Positions 1-6,288 of a DNA stretch of 11,400 bases are shown here, piece by piece. How positions within the stretch are numbered: the first letter of the stretch is position 1; every line of letters begins with the position of its first letter. Both the position numbers and the translations under genes were made by a program. The DNA is taken from the NCBI GenBank assembly GCA_946408145.1, contig CAMJQX010000031.1, positions 1 through 11,400 of the forward strand, in the 5' to 3' direction. Below the pieces are notes generated by a model. The model searched no databases and had not been told where the DNA came from. It saw only the letters and a list, made by a program, of their open reading frames with translations. The stretch is from an uncultured Clostridia bacterium. GTDB lineage: Bacteria > Bacillota_A > Clostridia > Oscillospirales > Oscillospiraceae.

Positions 1-662
1 CGGAGAGAGACAATATCGTTCTCCTTCACAGCAAAGTCCGTTTTAAGGGACTCCTGATAGTTTATACTGACATTGCCGGCGGAGATCTGGCGGGCGGCCT
101 CCGTACGGGAGAGGTTGAACATCCCGCCGACCACCGCGTCCAGCCGCAGGCTCTGCACCGAAAAGCTCTTTTGCTTCACCTTCCGCTCCGGCGCCGGTAC
201 AGCCGACGGAGCGAGCTCCTCCGCCGTCACACCGCAGCGGCCGACCTTTTCGATCGACAGCAGATGCCTGAGCACGCTCGGCAGGCAGAAGATATATGCG
301 ATATTTTCCGCCACCCGGATGTCGCCGAGCCATTCCCGGCCGATGCCCATGCCGAGCAGCGCGCCCATGTAATCGCGGTGGCCGGGGCTGCCGAAGTGTG
401 CCGTGATGCGGATCGCCCGCAGATGCTCCGCCGGGTCGAAGCTCGCCTCGTCCTGCCACTCCGGCAGGAAGAAGCAGACCGTGCGCTCGCAGTCCGGACC
501 GCCGCCGCTGAACACGGCGCTGCAGTCCGGCGTGTGCGCGGCCCAGCGCTCGAGCTCGTATCGCTCGGCCGGGCTCAGAAAGCCCGTATGGGTCACGACC
601 CCGCTGCGCAGGCAGCGCGCGTAGAGGTCCTCAGCGCGTCTGATCAATTCCGTTTTTTCCAT
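1..662 (-). CDS. ylmH: YlmH-like S4-domain ribosome rescue protein, partial (C-terminus beyond the left edge)
   Basis: Reading the minus strand from ATG at 662-660 gives 220 codons open to the window edge. Residues 95-115 contain the family hallmark HRDYMGALLGMGIGREWLGDI-like block (HRD then GMG then GDI), and an S4 RNA-binding domain starts near residue 169 with LRLDAVV, LSRTEAARQI and GNVSIN. B. subtilis YlmH is about 257 residues, so roughly 40 residues are missing. YlmH binds the 50S subunit at the peptidyl-tRNA/tRNA site and helps ribosome-associated quality control; in many Firmicutes it lies in the divIVA/sepF cluster. Here it follows the GTPase-NYN gene with a 32-nt overlap, which suggests translational coupling. 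The site upstream of the ATG (GAGAG right against the start) is weak, consistent with reinitiation. Family assignment is firm; the exact role in this organism is inferred. Confidence 0.88.
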   Translation of the reverse strand, partial: MEKTELIRRAEDLYARCLRSGVVTHTGFLSPAERYELERWAAHTPDCSAVFSGGGPDCERTVCFFLPEWQDEASFDPAEHLRAIRITAHFGSPGHRDYMGALLGMGIGREWLGDIRVAENIAYIFCLPSVLRHLLSIEKVGRCGVTAEELAPSAVPAPERKVKQKSFSVQSLRLDAVVGGMFNLSRTEAARQISAGNVSINYQESLKTDFAVKENDIVSL

Positions 663-3231
663 CTCTCAGCTTTGTCTTGTGCGCGCCCTGATTGCTCTGC
701 CGCAGCACCGACTCGATCTGCTCGAGCACCCACTGCACTTCGAGCGAGAACTCCTTCGAGCTCGTGCGCAGCACGCCGGCGCGCAGGGCGGACAGGCGGA
801 TCAGATTGTCGCTCGTGATCACGCGCACGTCGTAATTTTTCCCGATCTCGTCGACGATGCGCTCAATGTAGGCGTCGCCGGTCTCACCGTCGGCGGTGTA
901 GGCGACGCGGATGTTGTGGTACTCTCCGCGCTCGCCCGGGTTGCCGGGAGTGCGGAAGCCGTCGAAGACCAGCACCAGCTCGGATTTCGTATAGCCGCAG
1001 TAGCTCGAGAGCATGTCCATCAGCCGCCCGCGCGCGAGATCCAGCCGCTCCTCCGCGAGCTTTTTCAGCTCGTCCCAGGCGAAGATCAGATTGTAGCCGT
1101 CGACGATCAGATACTCCCTTTTCCGCTTCGCGGGGATGGGGTTCGGCGCTTCGTTTCGCTGCGCCGTGCGGTATTCCGGCCGCCGGATGGGGCCGAACTC
1201 CCGCTCCATGATCGCCTCCAGCTCCCGCTCGTCGATGCTCAGCGCGCGGCGCTGCGCAGGCGCCTGCTCCGGCGCTTCCGCCTTTTTGAGGCAGCTCTCG
1301 AGATGCATATAGTCCGGCACCTGATCCCAGCGGACATTGAAGCCTGCGCCGTGGGCACAGAAGACCGAGTCGGCGGGGTTGTCGACATCGCTCATAGGGT
1401 CATAGCCCAGCGCCGCGACGAGCTTCTCCTGCTCGTGACAGGGGCGATAGCCGTCCGCCCGCAGGCTCAGGCGGCCGCGGCCGCGGCTGTAGGAGATCAG
1501 TTCTTCCATATAGCCGTTCATGGCCGAGACCGGGGCGCTGCCCCTGAGGGCGAGCATATCCCCCGCGTCCTCCGGGGAATCGAAGACGCCGTTCATGGCG
1601 CGCACATCGCTGATCGCGCGGCCGATCTGCTCGGCCGGCACCTCGATCGTGAACGCGTACCAGGGTTCCAGCAGGATGCTTTTCGCCCGCATCAGGCCCT
1701 GCCGCACCGCGCGGTAGGTGGCCTGACGGAAATCGCCGCCCTCGGTGTGCTTGAGGTGGGCGCGGCCGGCCGCCAGGGTGATCTTCATGTCGGTGATGGG
1801 GCTCCCGGTCAGAACGCCGGGGTGCTGCCGCTCGGCGAGATGCGTCAGGATCAGGCGCTGCCAGTTGCGGTCCAGCTCGTCCTCGCTGACGATGCTGTCG
1901 AACACCAGCCCGCTCCCGCGCGGCAGCGGTTCCAGCAGCAGGTGCACCTCCGCGTAGTGGCGCAGCGGCTCGAAATGCCCCACGCCCTCCACGGTGTCGG
2001 CGATGGTCTCGCGGTAGAGGATGCGCCCGGCGTCGAGCGAGAGCTCCACATCGAAGCGATCCCTGACCAGGCTCTGAAAGACCTCGGCCTGCACCTTGCC
2101 CATCAGCTGCACGGAGATCTCCTGCAGCCGCTCGTTCCAGAGGATGTGCAGCTGCGGGTCCTCCTCGTCGAGCTGCCTGAGCTTCGGCAGCAGCAGCGCC
2201 GGATCCGTCCCGGCCGGCAGGAGCAGGCGGTAGCTCAGCACCGGCTCGAGGACCGGCGCATCGGAGTCCGGCTCCGCGCCGAGGCCCTGTCCGGGGAAGC
2301 TCCGCGTCAGACCGGTCAGCGCGCAGATCTGCCCCGCGCCGAGTTCTTCCGGCGTCTCGAACTTTTCGCCCGAATAGCGGCGCAGCTGCGTCACTTTTTC
2401 CTCGTATTCCTGTCCGTCCTCCCCGCGGCAGCGGAGGGAGGCGCGGACCTTCAGCCTGCCCCCGGTGACCTTCACCCAGCTCAGGCGCTTGCCCTGCGCG
2501 TCGCGAGAGATCTTGAAGACCTTGGCAGCGAAGGCGCCCCTGTCGGGGCAGACCGGCCGCAGACGGGCGAGCGCATCGAGCAGCGCGTCCACCCCGTCGA
2601 GCTTCAATCCGGAGCCGAAGAAGCAGGGAAAGAGCTCCCGCCGGGCGATCATGCCCCGCAGGTCGCCGTCCGTCAGCTCCCCGCTCTCCAGATATTTCTC
2701 CATGGCCGCCTCGCCGCACATGGCAAGGCGCTCGTCCTGATCCGGGGCGGGAGACGTGAAATCCACGCAGCCCTCGCCCAGGCGGCGGCGCAGCTCCTCC
2801 ATGAGCGCGGCCTCGTCACAGCCGGGCAGATCCATCTTGGTCACAAAGACGAAGCAGGGCACCCGGCAGCGCCGCAGCAGACGCCACAGCGTCTCCGTAT
2901 GGGCCTGCACCCCGTCCGTGCCGCTGATGACCAGCAGCGCGCAGTCGAGCACCTGCAGCGTTCGCTCCGCCTCCGCCGAGAAGTCGACATGGCCGGGCGT
3001 GTCGAGCAGCGTCAGCTCCCCATCCTCCAGCGGCAGCAGCGCCTGCTTGGAGAAGATGGTGATGCCGCGGGCGCGCTCCAGGCTGTGGGTATCCAGAAAG
3101 CTGTCCCGGTGATCGACGCGCCCCAGCTTTTTCAGTTTTCCCGAGAGGTACAGGAGGGCCTCGCAGAGCGTGGTCTTGCCCGCGTCCACATGGGCCAGCA
3201 CCCCCAGCACCGTGTTCTTTTCGTCACACAT
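631..3231 (-). CDS. TetM/EF-G-like translational GTPase fused to a C-terminal NYN (YacP/Rae1-like) nuclease domain
   Basis: The 866-residue protein has a full translational GTPase core: G1 AHVDAGKT at 13-20, G2 RGIT at 55-58, G3 DTPGH at 77-81 and G4 TKMD at 131-134. TetM-like domains II-V follow to about residue 640 (PLPRGSG, TDMKITLAAG, LLEPWYAFTI). TetM itself is 639 residues, so about 225 are extra: a charged linker (about 645-702) and a NYN domain (about 703-860). The NYN part starts YLIVDGYNLIF and keeps acidic residues D711, D757, D786 and D808 plus N714, as in YacP/Rae1, the B. subtilis enzyme that cuts mRNA in the ribosomal A site. The loop that displaces tetracycline in TetM (SPV tip) is LKH here at 493-495, so tetracycline resistance is doubtful although homology searches will call it TetM/TetW-like. 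The ATG at 3231 places G1 as in TetM; its Shine-Dalgarno is unusually distant. ylmH overlaps its 3' end. The biochemical role is inferred. Confidence 0.9.
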   Translation of the reverse strand: MCDEKNTVLGVLAHVDAGKTTLCEALLYLSGKLKKLGRVDHRDSFLDTHSLERARGITIFSKQALLPLEDGELTLLDTPGHVDFSAEAERTLQVLDCALLVISGTDGVQAHTETLWRLLRRCRVPCFVFVTKMDLPGCDEAALMEELRRRLGEGCVDFTSPAPDQDERLAMCGEAAMEKYLESGELTDGDLRGMIARRELFPCFFGSGLKLDGVDALLDALARLRPVCPDRGAFAAKVFKISRDAQGKRLSWVKVTGGRLKVRASLRCRGEDGQEYEEKVTQLRRYSGEKFETPEELGAGQICALTGLTRSFPGQGLGAEPDSDAPVLEPVLSYRLLLPAGTDPALLLPKLRQLDEEDPQLHILWNERLQEISVQLMGKVQAEVFQSLVRDRFDVELSLDAGRILYRETIADTVEGVGHFEPLRHYAEVHLLLEPLPRGSGLVFDSIVSEDELDRNWQRLILTHLAERQHPGVLTGSPITDMKITLAAGRAHLKHTEGGDFRQATYRAVRQGLMRAKSILLEPWYAFTIEVPAEQIGRAISDVRAMNGVFDSPEDAGDMLALRGSAPVSAMNGYMEELISYSRGRGRLSLRADGYRPCHEQEKLVAALGYDPMSDVDNPADSVFCAHGAGFNVRWDQVPDYMHLESCLKKAEAPEQAPAQRRALSIDERELEAIMEREFGPIRRPEYRTAQRNEAPNPIPAKRKREYLIVDGYNLIFAWDELKKLAEERLDLARGRLMDMLSSYCGYTKSELVLVFDGFRTPGNPGERGEYHNIRVAYTADGETGDAYIERIVDEIGKNYDVRVITSDNLIRLSALRAGVLRTSSKEFSLEVQWVLEQIESVLRQSNQGAHKTKLRDGKNGIDQTR

Positions 3232-3251
3232 AGTCGGTATTGTATCAGTTT

Positions 3252-3257
3252 CTCCTC
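3252..3257 (-). promoter_or_regulatory. Distant Shine-Dalgarno of the GTPase-NYN gene
   Basis: GAGGAG on the minus strand is the only good anti-16S match upstream of the start, but it lies 20 nt from the ATG at 3231 rather than the usual 5-10. The in-frame codons between them contain no ATG, GTG or TTG; only an ATA would give normal spacing. Moving the start downstream would cut into the G1 loop. Either initiation is weak or a non-canonical start is used. Confidence 0.5.
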
Positions 3258-3303
3258 AAATAATCAACACGGAAGGCATTTTTCGATCCCAAGACAACTG
3301 ATT

Positions 3304-3312
3304 TACATAACA
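3304..3312 (-). promoter_or_regulatory. Candidate extended -10 promoter for the GTPase-NYN/ylmH operon
   Basis: On the minus strand this reads TGtTATGTA, an extended -10 box with a 5/6 match to TATAAT-type hexamers in shape but a weak -35 (AATATT at 17-bp spacing). It would give a leader of about 65-70 nt. It lies in the AT-rich divergent region, which is sharply different in composition from the flanking GC-rich genes. No other better box was seen on this strand. Confidence 0.35.
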
Positions 3313-3377
3313 CGTCATTTTTATGCAATATTCTGAAAACTTTTTTGCTTCCGTGACTACCATTTTTGTAAAAGCTA

Positions 3378-3386
3378 TGTTATAAT
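3378..3386 (+). promoter_or_regulatory. Extended -10 promoter upstream of the response regulator
   Basis: The sequence TGtTATAAT is a perfect sigma-A extended -10 element. The -35 region at 17-bp spacing (3358-3363, TACCAT) is poor, which is common for extended -10 promoters. Transcription would start near 3392 and give a leader of about 40 nt that carries a strong AGGAGG at 3419-3424, 9 nt before the ATG at 3434. It is the clearest promoter in the window and could serve the whole plus-strand run. Confidence 0.7.
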
Positions 3387-3433
3387 TACTTGTCAAAATG
3401 CAACCTGCTACTCATACGAGGAGGAGATCATAG

Positions 3434-4129
3434 ATGAAGAAGATCCTTGTTCTGGAGGACGAGGCCAATATCCGCAGCTTCGTCGTCATCAACCTGCGCC
3501 GCAGCGGCTACGAGCCCATCGAGGCCGAGACCGGCAGCGAGGCGCTGGAGAAGCTCAAGGTCAACCCCGACATCTGTCTGGCCCTGCTGGACGTCATGCT
3601 GCCCGAGCCGGAGATCGACGGCTTCGAGGTCTGCCGCCGCATCCGCGCCTCCGGCTCCAAGATGGGCATCATCATGCTCACCGCCAAGAGCCAGGAGATC
3701 GACAAGGTGACCGGCCTGATGACCGGCGCGGACGACTACGTGACCAAGCCCTTCTCCCCCGCGGAGCTGACCGCGCGCGTCGACGCGCTGGTGCGCCGTC
3801 TGGGCGTGGATGAGGACGAGAAGGCCAGCACCGAGATCGCGAGCGGCCCCTTCCTGCTCAACACCCGCAACCGCACGCTCGAGAAGAACGGCCAGCGCCT
3901 CAAGCTCACGCAGATCGAGTATCTGCTGATGAAGCTCTTTATGGAGAACCCCGGCAAGGCCATGAGCCGCGAGGATATCCTCTCCGCCGTCTGGGGCAAA
4001 GACTTTTCCGGCGAGCTCAAGACCGTCGACGTGAACATCCGCCGTCTGCGCATCAAGATCGAGTCCGATCCCACCGAGCCCGAATACCTGACCACGGTCT
4101 GGGGCTACGGCTACAAGTGGGGCTATTGA
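3434..4129 (+). CDS. OmpR/PhoB-family response regulator
   Basis: The 231-residue protein has an N-terminal receiver domain (about 1-120) with acidic pocket E8/D9, phosphoacceptor D53 in LLDVMLP, switch residues T83 and Y102, and conserved K105 in TKPF. A C-terminal winged-helix DNA-binding domain (about 133-231) ends VDVNIRRLRIKIE and YLTTVWGYGYKW, typical of OmpR/PhoB proteins. It acts in the cytoplasm as a phosphorylation-controlled transcription factor. The adjacent downstream histidine kinase is the obvious partner. The start is set by AGGAGG at 3419-3424. The receiver has a slightly longer loop after the phosphoacceptor strand (PEPEIDGFE rather than PxMDGFE). Target genes cannot be read from this window; autoregulation from the divergent region is possible but no repeated binding site was recognised. 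Confidence 0.95.
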   Translation: MKKILVLEDEANIRSFVVINLRRSGYEPIEAETGSEALEKLKVNPDICLALLDVMLPEPEIDGFEVCRRIRASGSKMGIIMLTAKSQEIDKVTGLMTGADDYVTKPFSPAELTARVDALVRRLGVDEDEKASTEIASGPFLLNTRNRTLEKNGQRLKLTQIEYLLMKLFMENPGKAMSREDILSAVWGKDFSGELKTVDVNIRRLRIKIESDPTEPEYLTTVWGYGYKWGY

Positions 4130-4160
4130 TTCGCCGTCCAGCCCCCGGCGGGCGAACAGG

Positions 4161-4177
4161 CGGAGGCGCGCCCTCCG
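4161..4177 (+). other. Small hairpin in the regulator-kinase spacer
   Basis: The 88-bp gap between regulator and kinase holds a 6-bp stem (CGGAGG/CCTCCG) with a 5-nt loop, preceded by a looser TTCGCC/GGCGAA inverted repeat at 4130-4156. Neither is followed by a T-tract, so they are not intrinsic terminators. They could lower kinase expression relative to the regulator, which is inference. The kinase itself has only a weak AGGA at 4207-4210. Confidence 0.35.
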
Positions 4178-4217
4178 AATTCCCCGATTGAGTTAAAACA
4201 GATTGTAGGATTGTCCG

Positions 4218-5210
4218 ATGTTTAAAAGTCTGAAGATGCAGCTGATGGTCTCGGGCGTGGCGTGTCTGGCGCTGCTGATGCTGGCCGTCTGGCTGATCAC
4301 GCGGCATTACCTGTACACGGCCATCGCCGTGCTGGTGATCGTCTGCATGTATATCATTCTGGTGATCCTCTGGTTCTGGCGCTATGTGTCCGACCCGCTG
4401 GTGCGTCTGACGCGCTTCGCGGCGCACATCGCGCAGGGCAGCTACGGCAGTCAGCTCGAATCCGGCGGCGACGATGAGATCGGCCGCCTGACCGACCAGA
4501 TCAACGAGATGTCCGAAAAGGTCGCGCAGGCCGACAAGGCCAGGACCGACTTCATCTCCCAGGTCTCCCACGAGCTGCGCACGCCGCTGACCGCCATCAC
4601 AGGCTGGGCCGAGACCATCGCCTACGACGAGGCCGTGCAGGGCGACTCCCTGCGCGGCATCAATATCATATCCCGTGAAGCCGAGCGTCTGACCGGCATG
4701 GTCAAGGAGCTGCTGGAGTTCACGCGCATCCAGGACGGCCGCTTCAACCTCCGCGTCGAGCTGATCGACATCGCGGCCGAGCTGGAGGACGCGCTCTTTA
4801 CCTACGGTGAGCTGATGAAGCAGGCCGGCATTGAGCTCAACTACACCGAGCCGCCCACCGAGATCCCGCTGATCCCCGGCGACTCCGAGCGGCTCAAGCA
4901 GGTCTTTCTCAATCTGCTCGACAACGCCATGACCCACGGCGGCGAGGGGAAACGGATCGACGTGACCCTGGCCTCCGACCCCGAGGGCGTGCATATCACC
5001 GTGCGCGACTACGGGCACGGCATCCCGGAGTCGGAGCTCCCCCACGTAAAGGAGAAGTTCTACAAGGGCAGCTCCAAGAACCGCGGCACCGGCATCGGTC
5101 TCGCCGTCTGCGACGAGATCGTCACCCGCCACGGCGGCAGGCTGGACATCGCCAACGCTCCCGAAAAAGGCTGCATGGCGACGGTGACCCTGCCCTACGG
5201 CTCGCCTTGA
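4218..5210 (+). CDS. Membrane sensor histidine kinase with minimal external loop
   Basis: The 330-residue kinase begins with two transmembrane helices (about 9-27 and 33-54) joined by only about five residues, so it lacks a periplasmic/extracellular sensor domain. A HAMP-like linker follows (about 55-107, DPLVRLTRFAAHIAQG), then the HisKA domain with phosphoacceptor H118 in SHELRTPL, and the HATPase_c domain with N-box N232/N236 (FLNLLDNAM), G1 box D264-G268 (DYGHGIP) and G2 box G290-G294 (GTGIGL). All catalytic motifs are intact. Gene order and spacing pair it with the upstream OmpR-type regulator. The architecture is that of an intramembrane-sensing or accessory-protein-dependent kinase; a signal from the membrane or from a partner such as the next membrane protein is possible but not shown. 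Confidence 0.94.
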   Translation: MFKSLKMQLMVSGVACLALLMLAVWLITRHYLYTAIAVLVIVCMYIILVILWFWRYVSDPLVRLTRFAAHIAQGSYGSQLESGGDDEIGRLTDQINEMSEKVAQADKARTDFISQVSHELRTPLTAITGWAETIAYDEAVQGDSLRGINIISREAERLTGMVKELLEFTRIQDGRFNLRVELIDIAAELEDALFTYGELMKQAGIELNYTEPPTEIPLIPGDSERLKQVFLNLLDNAMTHGGEGKRIDVTLASDPEGVHITVRDYGHGIPESELPHVKEKFYKGSSKNRGTGIGLAVCDEIVTRHGGRLDIANAPEKGCMATVTLPYGSP

Positions 5211-5211
5211 T

Positions 5212-5229
5212 CGAGCGCCGAGCGCCGAG
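5212..5229 (+). repeat. Short tandem repeat after the kinase gene
   Basis: Immediately after the kinase stop codon the heptamer CGAGCGC occurs twice in tandem followed by a partial third copy (CGAG). It is the only tandem repeat noticed in the 91-bp gap. Its meaning is unknown and it may simply reflect replication slippage in GC-rich DNA. Confidence 0.4.
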
Positions 5230-5301
5230 GAGAGCGAGAGGCAATTCTTATGCGCCGGGCACAAGGCGCTGAACAATAAAAACACTTTCAAGGAGACAGC
5301 A

Positions 5302-6255
5302 ATGCCCGAATCCAACGCATCCTGCAGCTTCCGCACCTCCATCGGCGGGCAGGCTCTGATCGAAGGCATCCTCATGCGCGGCCCGAAGCAGCAGGCGATC
5401 GTCTGCCGCACCGCGGAGGGCCTGGTGGAAAAAGTGGACGAGCTCAAGCTCGTCAAGGACAGGTATCCCATTCTCGGCGTTCCCTTCATCCGGGGCTGCG
5501 CCATTTTTCTCGACTCCATGATCAAGGGCATGCAGGCCCTGACCTATTCGGCCAGTCTTGTCCCCCTGGAGGAGCAGGGCGAACCGGACAAGCTCGACAA
5601 ATGGATCGAGGACCACTTCCCCGCCGACAAGGCCCAGAAGCTCATCATCGGCGTGGCCGTGGTGCTGGGCATCGCGCTGTCGGTGCTGCTGTTCATCTTC
5701 CTGCCCGCGCTGATCGTTGGCTGGATCAAGGCTCTGACCCAGAGCTACATCGTGCGCAACCTCTCCGAGGGCCTTGTGAGGATCGTCATATTGATCGGCT
5801 ATATGAAGCTGGTCTCCGGCATGGGCGACGTCAAGCGCCTCTTCTCCTACCACGGCGCCGAGCACAAGACCATCTTCTGCTACGAGCACGGCAAGGAGCT
5901 GACCGTCGAGAACGTGCGGCCGGAGAGCCGCTTCCACCCCCGCTGCGGCACGAGCTTTCTGCTGGTGGTGGTGCTGGTGAGCATCCTTGTAAATTCCGTG
6001 GTGCGCGTCAGCAACACCTTCGCCCGCGTCGGCTGCCATCTGCTGCTCCTGCCTGTCGTGGTAGGGATAAGCTACGAGATCAATCGCTGGTGCGGCGCGC
6101 ATGACAACCGCCTGTCCGCCGTTCTGTCCGCACCGGGCAAATGGCTGCAGCGCATCACGACCAACGAGCCCGACGACAGCATGATCGAGTGCGCCATCCG
6201 GGCTTTGGAGCTGGTCATCCCCGAAGAGAAGGGCAGCGACGAGTGGGGGAAATAA
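5302..6255 (+). CDS. DUF1385 family membrane protein (YqhQ-like)
   Basis: The 317-residue protein matches the DUF1385 family, whose function is poorly known. Family motifs are present in order: GGQALIEGILMRGP at 15-28, HGAEHKT at 184-190 followed by a CYEHG block, and HPRCGTSF at 212-219. The conserved His/Glu/Cys residues (H184, E187, H188, H212, C215) look like a possible metal or catalytic site; this is inference. Four hydrophobic segments are visible (about 114-139, 155-173, 217-236, 244-262), so it is an integral membrane protein. AGGAG at 5291-5295 fixes the ATG. It stands directly before prmC, a neighbourhood I recall as common for DUF1385 genes in Firmicutes. I cannot assign a reaction. 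Confidence 0.88.
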   Translation: MPESNASCSFRTSIGGQALIEGILMRGPKQQAIVCRTAEGLVEKVDELKLVKDRYPILGVPFIRGCAIFLDSMIKGMQALTYSASLVPLEEQGEPDKLDKWIEDHFPADKAQKLIIGVAVVLGIALSVLLFIFLPALIVGWIKALTQSYIVRNLSEGLVRIVILIGYMKLVSGMGDVKRLFSYHGAEHKTIFCYEHGKELTVENVRPESRFHPRCGTSFLLVVVLVSILVNSVVRVSNTFARVGCHLLLLPVVVGISYEINRWCGAHDNRLSAVLSAPGKWLQRITTNEPDDSMIECAIRALELVIPEEKGSDEWGK

Positions 6256-6288
6256 AAGGACTTTTCCCGCTGAAAAGAGAGAAACTGC

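Noticed and set aside
43..459. Minus-strand 138-codon frame near the left edge
   Set aside because: It lies in a different frame from the YlmH reading frame that starts at 662; its Arg/Gly/Pro-rich product has no motif, whereas the YlmH frame shows the S4 domain.
679..3336. An 885-codon open frame on the plus strand opposite the GTPase gene
   Set aside because: It is a mirror frame created by GC-rich codon bias; the protein has low complexity Arg/Ala/Gln/Leu content and no family motif, while the minus strand encodes a clear GTPase.
5252..5269. GCGCC/GGCGC inverted repeat before the DUF1385 gene as a terminator
   Set aside because: The stem is only 5 bp with an 8-nt loop and is followed by an A-rich, not T-rich, sequence on the plus strand.
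4053..5531. Long minus-strand open frames opposite the kinase, DUF1385/prmC (5248-6690), recA (7155-8222) and rimO (8994-10493)
   Set aside because: All are shadow frames of recognised plus-strand genes, rich in His/Asp/Gln/Val with no recognisable domain.
6261..6277. CTTTTC/GAAAAG hairpin before prmC as a translational switch
   Set aside because: A 6-bp AT-rich stem next to the weak ribosome binding site is suggestive, but it is too short and too weak to support a regulatory claim.
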